In this document: piece after piece, positions 1 to 8,163 of the stretch
Numbering within the stretch: the first letter of the stretch is position 1
How the letters are laid out: each line of letters opens with the position of its first letter
The notes under the pieces: model-generated
The model's database searches: none
The model's input: the letters and a program-made list of their open reading frames with translations, nothing else
Told to the model about the DNA's origin: nothing
Translations under genes and position numbers: made by a program
DNA from: Streptomyces musisoli
GTDB taxonomy: Bacteria > Actinomycetota > Actinomycetes > Streptomycetales > Streptomycetaceae
Reading direction: 5' to 3'
DNA: 64,000 nucleotides
Assembly (NCBI RefSeq): GCF_016741855.1
Contig: NZ_JAERRH010000004.1
Coordinates: 62,001-126,000, forward strand

Positions 1-198
1 GCCGACGGCGTCACGGTCGTCGAGATGGCCGGGCTCGGCCGCAGCGAATCCGCGAAGGTGCCCGAGGAACTGGGCGTCCTCGCCGGACACCTCTACGACC
101 GGGCGCCGGGCGCCCCCGACTCCGGTGCCGCCTCCGACGCCGACCCCGCAGAAACCCCCGACCCTCAAGTCGTACCTGCCGAAGGGGCTGAGAAGTGA
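1..198 (+). CDS. ResB-like cytochrome c biogenesis protein, C-terminal end (partial)
   Basis: Only the last 65 codons lie in the window; the gene starts upstream. The frame is open from base 1 and ends at TGA 196-198. The visible tail begins ADGVTVVEMAGLGRS and ends in an acidic Pro/Ala/Asp-rich segment of the kind found at cytoplasmic C-termini. The call rests mainly on context: it overlaps ccsB by 4 bp, and in actinobacteria resB and ccsB form one operon for attaching haem to cytochrome c. The tail alone has no diagnostic motif, so the family assignment is inference. Confidence 0.6.
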   Translation, partial: ADGVTVVEMAGLGRSESAKVPEELGVLAGHLYDRAPGAPDSGAASDADPAETPDPQVVPAEGAEK

Positions 199-1307
199 CT
201 CTCGCCGCCGCCACCAACGAACATCTCGCGAGCCTCAGCAACACGCTGATCTACTCGTCGATGGCCGTCTACACCCTGGCCTTCTTCGCCTACATCGCCG
301 AGTGGCTGTTCGGCAGCCGCAGCAAGGTCGCCCGTACGGCCGCCGCGCTCACCGCCGACGCCGCGCGGACGGCGAGCGCGCCCGCCGTCACGGTGAAGCA
401 GGCGGGGGGCACCACCGTGCTGGAGCGGCCCAAGGTCGTCGTCCGCTCGGCGTCCGGTGCCCGGGACGTGCCGGACGGCCCCGGCGCGCACGGCGGTGAC
501 GAGCAGGGCGACCTCTACGGGCGGATCGCCGTCTCTCTCACCGTGCTCGCGTTCCTGGTGGAGCTGGGCGGTGTCGTCACCCGCGCGGCCTCCGTGCAGC
601 GGGCGCCGTGGGGCAACATGTACGAGTTCAACATCACCTTCTCCACGGTCGCCGTCGGCGTGTACCTGGGGCTGCTGGTCCTGCGGAAGAACGTGCGCTG
701 GCTCGGGCTGTTCCTGATCACGACGGTCCTGCTCGACCTGGGGCTCGCGGTCACCGTCCTCTACACGGCCAGCGACCAGCTGGTGCCGGCCCTGCACTCG
801 TACTGGCTGTACATCCACGTCTCCACCGCGATCTTCTGCGGCGCGGTGTTCTACGTCGGCGCGGTCGCCACGGTCCTGTACCTGTTCAAGGACTCTTACG
901 AGAACAAGCTCCAGACCGGCGGCAAGCCCGGCCGGTTCGCGTCCTCGGTGCTGGAGCGGCTGCCCGCCTCCGCCTCCCTGGACAAGTTCGCCTACCGGGT
1001 GAACGCGGCCGTCTTCCCGCTGTGGACGTTCACGATCATCGCGGGCGCGATCTGGGCGGGCGACGCCTGGGGCCGGTACTGGAACTGGGACCCGAAGGAG
1101 ACCTGGTCCTTCATCACCTGGATCGCCTACGCCTGCTACCTGCACGCGCGGGCCACGGCCGGCTGGAAGGGCCGCAAGGCCGCCTACCTGGCGATGATCG
1201 CGTTCGCCTGCTGGCTGTTCAACTACTACGGCGTCAACATCTTCGTGAGCGGCAAGCACTCGTACGCCGATGTCGGCCTGGGCGTGCTCCGGACCGCCGG
1301 GTTCTGA
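195..1307 (+). CDS. ccsB: Cytochrome c biogenesis protein CcsB/ResC
   Basis: 370-residue membrane protein of System II cytochrome c maturation, which with ResB carries haem across the membrane and ligates it to apocytochrome CxxCH sites. Several hydrophobic spans are visible, starting at about residues 20-37. The tryptophan-rich haem-handling (WWD-type) segment is clear near residues 286-310 (WAGDAWGRYWNWDPKETW), followed by the conserved WLFNYYGVN. The GTG start at 195 overlaps the preceding stop as GTGA, showing translational coupling. A 120-residue cytosolic Ala/Thr-rich loop follows the first span, common in actinobacterial homologues. The gene is followed by a strong hairpin. Confidence 0.93.
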   Translation: MTLAAATNEHLASLSNTLIYSSMAVYTLAFFAYIAEWLFGSRSKVARTAAALTADAARTASAPAVTVKQAGGTTVLERPKVVVRSASGARDVPDGPGAHGGDEQGDLYGRIAVSLTVLAFLVELGGVVTRAASVQRAPWGNMYEFNITFSTVAVGVYLGLLVLRKNVRWLGLFLITTVLLDLGLAVTVLYTASDQLVPALHSYWLYIHVSTAIFCGAVFYVGAVATVLYLFKDSYENKLQTGGKPGRFASSVLERLPASASLDKFAYRVNAAVFPLWTFTIIAGAIWAGDAWGRYWNWDPKETWSFITWIAYACYLHARATAGWKGRKAAYLAMIAFACWLFNYYGVNIFVSGKHSYADVGLGVLRTAGF

Positions 1308-1316
1308 TCCCCGTAC

Positions 1317-1367
1317 GGCGAAGGCCGGTTTCCCGTGACCGCGAGTCATGGGGAACCGGCCTTCGCC
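1317..1367 (+). terminator. Intrinsic terminator after ccsB
   Basis: Near-perfect inverted repeat: arm 1317-1334 (GGCGAAGGCCGGTTTCCC) pairs with 1350-1367 through an 18-bp stem with one G-U pair and a 15-nt loop. It lies 9 nt after the ccsB stop. There is no U-tract, which is usual for Streptomyces terminators. Confidence 0.8.
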
Positions 1368-1474
1368 GTGCCGGCCGGGAGCGGCGTGGACCGGGCCGAC
1401 GGGCCGGGGCCGACGGGCCGGGGGAGCGCCGGCAACCGCGTGCGCATCCCCGGCCCCGGGGGCAGGCTGGTGAC

Positions 1475-2026
1475 ATGAGGGGTTCCATCGCACAGGGCAC
1501 CAGTCAGACCCACGGGAACACGCACATCCTGCACTTCGTGGTGCGGATCCCGCGGCGCATGGAGGACCTCTGGCCGGCGGTGTCCACGCCGGAGGGGCTG
1601 GCGGCCTGGTTCACCGCCGCCGAGGTGCTCGAACCCCGGCTCGGCGGTGCGGTCACCCTGCACGGCCTGGGCGGCGGGGAGGTCACCGCGTGGGATGTGG
1701 ACCGGGTCGCGGAGTACACGGTGGAAGGCGGCGGCCGGATCCGTTTCCACCTGGAGCGGGACAGCGAGGGCGGCACTGCGCTCCGCTTCACGCACGAGTT
1801 CCAGGGCGAGGAGGAGGTGGAGCAGCGCTGGCGGACCCGCTTCGAACGCTTGATCGAAATCACGGAGTCCCCGGAGGGCCTCCCGAAACCCGAGCCCGCG
1901 CCGCCCACCGAGCCCGCGCCGCCCGCGCCGCCCACCGAGCCCGCGCCGTCCGCGCCGTCCGCGCCGCCCGCCGGGCCCGGAGCGTCGTCCGAGCCCGTCG
2001 AGCCCCTTCCCGGACAGTTCACCTAG
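1475..2026 (+). CDS. SRPBCC (AHSA1/START-like) domain protein
   Basis: 183-residue soluble protein. Residues about 14-128 have the pattern of the SRPBCC/AHSA1 hydrophobic-cavity fold: an initial strand (HILHFVVRIPRR), the W-P-x-V-S-T-P-E-G-L-A-A-W-F segment typical of AHSA1 proteins, and a C-terminal helix with RWRTRFERLIE. The last 50 residues are a low-complexity Pro/Ala/Glu tail built from repeats of EPAPP and APS. The ligand is unknown. The ATG at 1475 was chosen because conserved sequence begins soon after it; the open frame upstream is only a shadow of ccsB. Its TAG stop sits inside the CTAG that flanks the element at 2023-2171. Confidence 0.7.
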   Translation: MRGSIAQGTSQTHGNTHILHFVVRIPRRMEDLWPAVSTPEGLAAWFTAAEVLEPRLGGAVTLHGLGGGEVTAWDVDRVAEYTVEGGGRIRFHLERDSEGGTALRFTHEFQGEEEVEQRWRTRFERLIEITESPEGLPKPEPAPPTEPAPPAPPTEPAPSAPSAPPAGPGASSEPVEPLPGQFT

Positions 2027-2171
2027 TGACCTGAGTCAGAGATTCCTCGTCAGATCGGCGGCCACCAGCCGGATGCTGTGCGGCTGCCCGGCCCGGCCTG
2101 CTGGCCTCCGGCCGCTGGCACGCCGGGCAGCTCGCGAGAACTACCCGAAAATCTCCGACTCAGGTCACTAG
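2023..2171. mobile_element. MITE-like element with terminal inverted repeats and CTAG flanks
   Basis: Two arms, 2022-2043 and 2151-2172, are inverted copies matching at 21 of 22 positions (core TGACCTGAGTC then A or G, then GAGAT). Each arm is bounded outside by CTAG (2023-2026 and 2168-2171), as a 4-bp target duplication would give. A second internal inverted pair (GCTGCCCGGC 2083-2092, GCCGGGCAGC 2122-2131) would let the whole 150 bp fold as one long hairpin. No coding capacity is visible. The CTAGs supply the TAG stops of both convergent neighbours. It may alternatively act as a bidirectional terminator; the two roles are compatible. Confidence 0.6.
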
Positions 2172-3730
2172 GGGCGGTTCGCCTGGGACGGTGGCAGGCA
2201 CTCCTTCCCCGGCGGCTTCCCCTCCGGCCAGGCGATCCGCACGAACCGGGAGCCGCCCTCGGGGGTCAGCTCCACGATCGGCACCGCCTTGTCGTACGGG
2301 TTGCCGTGCACGTCCAGACAGATCCAGCCGCTCGCCCCGTTCACCCGCAGCGAGCCCTTGACCTGCGGCCACTGCAGGCCGACGTCCGTGAGCGCCGGAA
2401 CGGTCCGGTCGGCCGGCACCGCCTCGCGGATGCCGTGCACCGCGAGCTGCACGGTGTCGTAGCCGATGATCAGCTGCCCGTCGTCCAGGGCGGTCGAGCC
2501 GATCGGCCCCACCGGCTCCCGGGCCGCGTCGGTCAGCAGCTGCCGCAGCGTCGCGAAGTCCGCCGCCGAACCGCCCGTCGGCCTCGGATCCTTCGTCCAG
2601 GCGTCCGGATGGGCGAGCGAGGTGTAGCGGACGGAGAGGTTGTGCCGCAGCGCGCTGCGGTCCAGGTCCTTCTCGTGGGTCAGGTACGAGGCCTCGTCAC
2701 CGGTCAGCAGCGTGAACTTACGGTCCTGGCAGCCGCGTCCGCCCAGGGCGTTGATGAACTGGCGCAGCTGGGTGTGCCGGCCCGCGAACAGGATCGTGTC
2801 CGTCTCCTTGGAGGTGTCGCACACCAGGTGCGTGATCTGCCGGAACGTGTTCGCGGTCGTGCCCTCCTCGCTGCGGTCGTCGGGCGGCGTGAACGGCTGC
2901 GGCTCGTACGGCGAGCCCTTGATCAGCGCCGCGAACGACTGCTGGAGGGTCCGCGTGTACGGGTCACCGGGCTTGTCGTACACCAGCAGCGCCTTGCCCG
3001 CGCCCACCTTGGCGAAGGAGGCCAGCGCGCGCGCCTCGTCGGTGTTGGTCGGCGCCACCCGGGCGAGCCCCGGGAACGGATCCTTGCCCTGCTGCCCGTT
3101 GGCGAGGTCGTCGGCGGTGATGGAGGAGCCGATCACCGGGATGCCCTGCCGGGTCAGTTCCCGGACGGCCTGCTTGTTGGCATAGGTGCTCTGCCCGATG
3201 CCCGCGACCGCCCGCAGCCGGTCCGTGCTCGCCGTCATCGCGGCCAGCTGCCCGACCGTCCGCCGCCAGTGCGCGCCGGTCGCCCCCGGGTTGGCGAGCA
3301 GCAGCCGGATCTGCGGGCGCTCCCCGTTGGAGTCGTGGTTGGCCCGGTACTGGGCCAGATAGGCGCCCTGGAGCTGGTGGCGGATGTCGTTCAGACTGGT
3401 CGGCGACGTGGAGGTGTACGGCAGCATCACCGCCACCGTCACATAGCTCCCGGGCGCCAGCCGGCCGTTCTCCCGGTCGATCGCCCGGACCACGTCCCGC
3501 AGCTGGGGCTGCCCGAAGTCGTACGGGCCGGTCGCCACGCCCACGCACTCGTCGCTGCCCTCGGGCCGGGCCACCCCGGGCCCGCAGGACCGGTCCTCGT
3601 GGAGCAGCACCCGGACCCCGAGCACCAGGCCGGCCACCAGGGCCGCCGCCACCAGCAGGGCGGTGTAGCGGCGCAGCGGGATCTCCCACACGCCCTCGCG
3701 TATCCACGTGCCCACACCCCTGCGCGCCAT
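2168..3730 (-). CDS. Membrane-anchored periplasmic-binding-fold protein (Leu/Ile/Val-binding-like)
   Basis: 520 residues. A basic N-terminus is followed by one membrane span at about residues 22-43 (YTALLVAAALVAGLVLGVRVLL), with no lipobox. The rest resembles type I periplasmic binding proteins: YVTVAVMLPYTSTSPTS early, a mid-domain AVAGIGQSTYANKQAVRELTRQGIPVIGSS that matches the substrate-cleft region of the amino-acid receptor family, then LLVYDKPGDPYTRTLQQSF and a FAGRHTQLRQFI segment. No transporter permease or ABC ATPase is nearby, so a sensing role is more likely than transport (inference). ATG 3730-3728 overlaps the stop of the upstream ATPase by one base (TGATG), so the two are translationally coupled. 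Confidence 0.75.
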   Translation of the reverse strand: MARRGVGTWIREGVWEIPLRRYTALLVAAALVAGLVLGVRVLLHEDRSCGPGVARPEGSDECVGVATGPYDFGQPQLRDVVRAIDRENGRLAPGSYVTVAVMLPYTSTSPTSLNDIRHQLQGAYLAQYRANHDSNGERPQIRLLLANPGATGAHWRRTVGQLAAMTASTDRLRAVAGIGQSTYANKQAVRELTRQGIPVIGSSITADDLANGQQGKDPFPGLARVAPTNTDEARALASFAKVGAGKALLVYDKPGDPYTRTLQQSFAALIKGSPYEPQPFTPPDDRSEEGTTANTFRQITHLVCDTSKETDTILFAGRHTQLRQFINALGGRGCQDRKFTLLTGDEASYLTHEKDLDRSALRHNLSVRYTSLAHPDAWTKDPRPTGGSAADFATLRQLLTDAAREPVGPIGSTALDDGQLIIGYDTVQLAVHGIREAVPADRTVPALTDVGLQWPQVKGSLRVNGASGWICLDVHGNPYDKAVPIVELTPEGGSRFVRIAWPEGKPPGKECLPPSQANRP

Positions 3731-5847
3731 CACGCCTCCCCGCTCCGGTCGTCCGGGTCGTCCGGGCCGTCCGGGCCGTCCGCGTCGTCCGCGGAGCCGG
3801 GGGCGTCCATCGGGCGCCCGGCCAGCGCCGCCGCCGGCCAGTCCCGGGAGGCCCGCCACAGCAGTGCGTTGCCCGCCGGCCGCAGGTTGGACAGCTGCTC
3901 CAGCTCGAACCGGAGCCGGTCGCACACCTGCGGGTCGGGCAGCACCAGGGGGTCCGCCAGCAGCCACACCGCGTGCAGCAGCCGCCGTATCCGCAGGTGC
4001 AGTACGGCGTCCACGCCCTCCGGTACGGCCTGTCCGGCGTCCGTGCCGCCGAGCGCGACCGCGACCCGCCGGTCGGCGCGGCCGGTGAAGTCGCGGCCCT
4101 CGGCGTCGTGCGCGTGGAAGTAGGGCGCCGACGCGATGAAGCGCAGGGTGCGCAGCCAGGCCCGGGGGTCCGCGGTGGGGAAGGTGTCGCGGAGGTGGCC
4201 GACGGCCGCCCCCGTCTCCCCGAGCGCGAGTTCGTGGTGCAGCCGGTACCGGGCGTGCTCGGCCCCTGGGTAGTGGGCGATCAGCGTCTCGTGCGCGGTG
4301 CGCCAGGACGCGTGGTCGGCGTCCCGCAGATGCAGCCGGAGCAGCAACAGGGTGCGCACGAACGGGTCGCCGACGAACCGGCCCGGCACGTCGGGCAGCC
4401 CCTCCTCGGCGAGCAGCGTCTGAAGCGCCCGGACGCTCGCCGGGCCGAAGGTGTCCGGCAGCAGCGCCGCCGCCAGCGCGCAGGCCGAGCCGTGGTCGTG
4501 GGCGGCGGCCAGCACGGTCAGCTCGTCCAGGTACTCGGCCGGCGCCAGCCGCTCCAGCAGCGCCTCGTAGGCGGGCACGGTGGGCCCGTCCTCCGCGGTC
4601 CGCAACCCCGCCGTGAGGAGTTCACCCAGTGCCGACACCCCGGGCACGGCCTGTGCGGCCGACTCGGCGAGCAGCACGATGCCCAGCGGGTTCCCCCCGG
4701 TCAACCGGTGCGTGGCATGGGACAGTTGCGGCGGGACGGCGGTGTCCGCGCAGACCGCGCCGACGATGTGCAGGGTGTCGTCCGGGCTCAGCGGCGGCAG
4801 CGCGAGCACCAGCGCCCGCGAGGAGGGGGCCGTGTCCGGCGCCCAGTCGCAGCGCCGGGCCACCTCCGGCAGCTCCCGCCGCACCGCGCCCGGCAGCTCC
4901 TCGTGACCCTCCCCGCGCCGGGCCGCGACGAACGCCACCCGGTCCGCGATGCCCTCCGTGCGGTCCCGCAGCACGGCCGCCACCAGCCCCGGGCCGGGCG
5001 CCGACTGCGCGTTGTCCAGCAGCACCAGCGGCCGGCCCAGCCGCTGCATCCGCGGCAGCATCCCCGCGTAGGCCTCCGTCAGGTCGGCCAGCAGCGCCCG
5101 CACCAGATACCGCTCGGCGTGCTCGCGGGAGCTGCCGCCGTCCCGGAAGTGCTGGGACAGCAGGATCAGTCCGCGCTGGGCGTTGCCGCCCGCGTTCGGA
5201 TAGGTCCGGTACCACACCGACGCCTTCTGGTGCCGGCGGCTGGTGAACCCCTCGGCGACCGACTCCAGGGTCGCCTCGATGGCGCCCGACACCAGCGGCC
5301 CGGTGCCCGTGGCGGCGGCGACCACCTTGGCCGCCACCTTCCCGGCCCAGCGCCCGGCCACCCCCCTGACCCACGAGCCGCCCTCGTTCAGCAGCAGGAT
5401 CCGCTCGACCTCCCGGCGGATCCGCTCCGAGTCGGCGTCGCCCCAGCCGCCGGCGGCCACCGCGACCAGGCCCGACATCAGCCGCGGGAAGGTGATCCGC
5501 CCGGCGCCCGTGACCGGCGCGGCCAGCTGTTCGGCGATCACCAGCAGCGCCTGGCCGAGCGGCGACCAGGAGGCGGCGGGCCGGTCCGCGGGCGGAGCCC
5601 GGAACTGGTCCTCCGCGCAGTCGACCAGCGCGACCGGCGTATGCCCCCGGTAGGCCTCCCGCAGCTCGGCGAGGACCGCACTCTTACCGAGCCCGCGCGC
5701 CCCCGCGAGCACCACGAACGGAGGTTCGTCCGGATGCTCGTACGGATGTGCGCGGTGCTGGTGCGGGCGCAGGCCCACGAGCCGCGGCGCGAGCCCGGCC
5801 GGATCGACGTCTAACAGTGCTCCCCGCCCGTGCAACCGTCTGTGCAC
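3730..5847 (-). CDS. STAND-type P-loop ATPase
   Basis: 705-residue cytosolic protein. A clear Walker A (GARGLGKS, residues 49-56) follows a hydrophobic strand VVLA. A Walker B candidate is PLVLLDN (about 273-279). Downstream LTGGNPLGIVLLAE resembles the GxP motif of NACHT/STAND and MalT-like ATPases, followed by a long helical region that could form repeat-like sensor helices to the C-terminus, and an acidic D/G/P tail. GTG 5847-5845 is preceded by GGGGAG at good spacing. It is co-transcribed with the membrane-anchored binding-fold protein, which suggests a signalling pair. No fused effector or HTH domain was recognised. Confidence 0.65.
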   Translation of the reverse strand: MHRRLHGRGALLDVDPAGLAPRLVGLRPHQHRAHPYEHPDEPPFVVLAGARGLGKSAVLAELREAYRGHTPVALVDCAEDQFRAPPADRPAASWSPLGQALLVIAEQLAAPVTGAGRITFPRLMSGLVAVAAGGWGDADSERIRREVERILLLNEGGSWVRGVAGRWAGKVAAKVVAAATGTGPLVSGAIEATLESVAEGFTSRRHQKASVWYRTYPNAGGNAQRGLILLSQHFRDGGSSREHAERYLVRALLADLTEAYAGMLPRMQRLGRPLVLLDNAQSAPGPGLVAAVLRDRTEGIADRVAFVAARRGEGHEELPGAVRRELPEVARRCDWAPDTAPSSRALVLALPPLSPDDTLHIVGAVCADTAVPPQLSHATHRLTGGNPLGIVLLAESAAQAVPGVSALGELLTAGLRTAEDGPTVPAYEALLERLAPAEYLDELTVLAAAHDHGSACALAAALLPDTFGPASVRALQTLLAEEGLPDVPGRFVGDPFVRTLLLLRLHLRDADHASWRTAHETLIAHYPGAEHARYRLHHELALGETGAAVGHLRDTFPTADPRAWLRTLRFIASAPYFHAHDAEGRDFTGRADRRVAVALGGTDAGQAVPEGVDAVLHLRIRRLLHAVWLLADPLVLPDPQVCDRLRFELEQLSNLRPAGNALLWRASRDWPAAALAGRPMDAPGSADDADGPDGPDDPDDRSGEA

Positions 5848-5918
5848 CGCATCTCCCCCTCAACAGCAGTGTAGAAAGGGAGAGTTGCTTCGGACCAGGG
5901 CCCGTGGTGACCGTTGTG

Positions 5919-6532
5919 TCACGAAACCGCGGGGAGGCTCCCGTGGGCCACCGAGGCGATCCGGTCCCGCAGCCGCTCGACGTACAGCCGCATGTTCTTC
6001 GCCGCGACGTCCGTGTCCGGATGCCGGCTCGCCAGCCACAGCCCCTCGGGCAGCCGGTTCACCCACACGCACACCTGGTCCCCGTACGACACCCGGAGCA
6101 GCCCGTACGCCTTCAGCTCCGCCCACCGCTCGGCGCCGGCCGTGGCGCGGGTGTCCACGTAGGACACGATCGAGTACAGGTCCGGGGAGGTCGGCCGGAA
6201 GTCCGCGCCGAGCAGGTCCAGCACCCGGGGCAGCGGCATCCGGGCCAGCGACCGGTTCGCCTGCAGCTCGGCCCGTACCGCCCGCAGGGCCTCCTGGCCG
6301 CTGCGGCGGCACACTGCCGGGGTTCCCGGTCGGCCTGGGGCTGGCCCCGGGCGGCCCGCTGCCCCGGCAGCGGATGCTGTGCGAGCCGCTGACGGACGCG
6401 GCCCTGGATGTAGGCGGGCCGCCGGGAGTCGTCCGGGAGCGCCGCCGCGGCCGCGACGGTCGCGGGGCTCAGCGTCCACTCGACGAGCCGTCCCGGCCGG
6501 ACCTCGCAGCGCTGGATGTCAGTGATTCGCAC
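5919..6532 (-). pseudogene. Decayed condensation-domain protein gene (internal deletion plus frame change)
   Basis: Two pieces in different frames. From ATG 6532 the first about 50 residues (MRITDIQRCEVRPGRLVEW..., then LPDD..PAYIQ) look like the N-terminus of a stand-alone actinobacterial condensation-domain protein as I recall the family. A second frame ending at TGA 5921-5919 gives about 125 well-formed residues (PLPRVLDLLGADFRPTSPDL, YSIVSYVDTRA, RLPEGLWLASRHPDTD), which look like its C-terminal part. The intact family is about 450 residues with an HHxxxDG active site; no such motif is present here and the joining DNA encodes low-complexity sequence. Family identity is from memory; the frame break itself is directly visible. 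Confidence 0.5.
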
Positions 6533-6548
6533 GCGTCTCCCATCGCAG

Positions 6549-6576
6549 AAGGGGGCCCTGGATACGGGCCCCCCTT
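6549..6576 (-). terminator. Terminator downstream of the oxygenase gene
   Basis: Inverted repeat AAGGGGGCCC (6549-6558) and GGGCCCCCCTT (6566-6576) with a 7-nt loop. It lies about 85 nt beyond the oxygenase stop and just upstream of the condensation remnant. Confidence 0.65.
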
Positions 6577-6660
6577 CAAGGCAATGCCGTGGGACGCGGC
6601 CGGGACATGCCCGTCCGGTTCATTTCAACGGAACGGGTGGCGGGCCGAACGCGGAAGTGA

Positions 6661-7653
6661 TTAACCGTCGGTGACCGGGCCGGGGAGCCGGTCGACGGCG
6701 ATCGAGTCGAGCTTCTCGCGCAGGTACACGTGCGAGTCGACGGGCGGGTACGCCACCCGCCCCACGGGCGCCGGCACGGACTCCACCAGCGTGCCCGGGG
6801 TGCACTCGCCGAAGTAGACGAGGGACATCAGCTCCTCGGCGGGCGCGTCCACGGGCGGCGGCAGCACCCGGTGCCGCCCCGACCGCCACCGGTCCCCGGT
6901 CCAGCGGGCCAGCAGGTCACCGATGTTGACGGTGAACGCGGCCGGATCGTACGGGGCGTCCGCCCAGCCGCTCTCGTCGGTGTACACCTGGAGGCCGCCC
7001 TTGCCGGCCTGCCGGTCCAGGATGGTGACGGTCCCGAAGTCGGTGTGCGGCCCGATCCGGTACTGGCCCGGCCGCGGCTCCCCGACGACCTCCGTCCCCG
7101 GATACCAGTTGATGTTGAAGCCGTACGTCGGATGGTCCATGTGCCGGGAGAAGAAGTCGGTTCCCAGCCCGAGGGCGCAGCCCAGCAGGGACAGCAGCTC
7201 CTTCTCCAGCGCGGCCATCCGGCGCAGGTACTCCTCGCACAGCCCGCGCAGCTCCGGGACCTCCGCGGGCCAGACGTTGGGCGCGTACCACTCGGCGTTG
7301 ACCACCGGGTCCTCGAACGGCTCGTCGGTCGCGAAGGTGAGCGACTCCTTCAGGTCCGGCGGGGTCTCGGTGCCCTCCGCGTACCCGTTGGCCTCGGCGC
7401 CGGGGCCGAGCCAGCCGCGTCCGCCGACCCTCGCCGCGTACCGCTGCTTGACCTCGGCGGGCAGCAGGAAGAACGCGCGGGCGGCCGACCGGATCCCGGC
7501 CCGCAGCCCGGGCTCCACCCCGTGCCCGGTGACCAGCAGGAACCCGGCGGACCTAAGGGCCCGGTCGACGGTGACGGCGAGAGCGGCGCGCATCTTTGCA
7601 TCGCCCGAGAGCCAGGGGCGCAGGTCGACGGTGGGGATGGGGGAGTCACTCAC
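6661..7653 (-). CDS. Isopenicillin N synthase-family Fe(II) oxygenase
   Basis: 330 residues, the usual length for this non-haem iron/2-oxoglutarate superfamily. The N-terminal DIOX_N domain starts IPTVDLRPWL and has GFLLVTGHGV (residues 37-46). The metal triad is visible as H203-x-D205 (GPHTDFGTVTIL) and H261 (SGRHRVLPPP). Where most members have RxS to bind the 2-oxoglutarate carboxylate, this protein reads LMSLVYF, so the arginine is absent; I believe this is shared by a Streptomyces subgroup, but the co-substrate is uncertain. The gene overlaps the deaminase gene by 8 bp, implying one transcript. The substrate is unknown. Confidence 0.85.
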   Translation of the reverse strand: MSDSPIPTVDLRPWLSGDAKMRAALAVTVDRALRSAGFLLVTGHGVEPGLRAGIRSAARAFFLLPAEVKQRYAARVGGRGWLGPGAEANGYAEGTETPPDLKESLTFATDEPFEDPVVNAEWYAPNVWPAEVPELRGLCEEYLRRMAALEKELLSLLGCALGLGTDFFSRHMDHPTYGFNINWYPGTEVVGEPRPGQYRIGPHTDFGTVTILDRQAGKGGLQVYTDESGWADAPYDPAAFTVNIGDLLARWTGDRWRSGRHRVLPPPVDAPAEELMSLVYFGECTPGTLVESVPAPVGRVAYPPVDSHVYLREKLDSIAVDRLPGPVTDG

Positions 7654-8095
7654 CGATGTCCTCGTTCCACAGAGCAGGGTCGTTCTCGATGAAGGCGCGC
7701 ATCAACTCCACGCACCCGGGATCCTCCAGCAGCACGATCTCCACGCCGTGCCCGGCGAGCCAGTCGTGGCCGCCGCGGAAGGTGACGGCCTCGCCGATCA
7801 CCACCCGGGAGATGCCGAACTGGCGGACCAGGCCGCTGCAGTACCAGCAGGGCGAAAGCGTGGTCACCATGGTCGTGCCGCGATACGTCCGCTGCCGTCC
7901 CGCCGCCCGGAAGGCGGCCGTCTCCGCGTGCATCGAGGGGTCGTCGTCCTGGACACGGCGGTTGTGGCCGCGGCCGAGCAGTGTGCCGTCGGGGCCGTAG
8001 AGGGCCGCGCCGATCGGGATGCCGCCCTCGGCGAGCCCGGTGCGCGCCTCGGCGACGGCGGTGGCGAGCCAGGCACGGGCCTGTTCCTGATCCAT
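7646..8095 (-). CDS. Cytosine deaminase-like nucleoside/nucleobase deaminase (Fcy1 type)
   Basis: 149-residue zinc-dependent deaminase of the CDA fold. Active site: H56-A-E58 (MHAETA) supplies one zinc ligand and the proton-shuttle glutamate; C83 and C86 (SPCWYC) complete the zinc site. The C-terminus LMRAFIENDPALWNEDIGE closely resembles what I recall of yeast cytosine deaminase Fcy1 (ending ...WFEDIGE), and TTLSPC and VVIGE also match. Hydrolysis of cytosine or a related base to the keto form is therefore the best guess; bacterial relatives also act on other bases. ATG 8095 was chosen for full coverage of the fold. The 3' end overlaps the oxygenase start by 8 bp. Confidence 0.85.
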   Translation of the reverse strand: MDQEQARAWLATAVAEARTGLAEGGIPIGAALYGPDGTLLGRGHNRRVQDDDPSMHAETAAFRAAGRQRTYRGTTMVTTLSPCWYCSGLVRQFGISRVVIGEAVTFRGGHDWLAGHGVEIVLLEDPGCVELMRAFIENDPALWNEDIGE

Positions 8096-8163
8096 GCGTT
8101 CACTGTTCCCCGCGGGGGGCACCGGGGCAACGCGTGACCCCCACGGCAGTACAGGACCACGCG

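Noticed and set aside
165..1493. Long minus-strand open frame opposite ccsB, and many similar antisense frames across the window
   Set aside because: High GC makes stop codons rare; these frames have Arg/Gly/Pro/Ala-rich translations, no family motif, and lie opposite well-supported genes.
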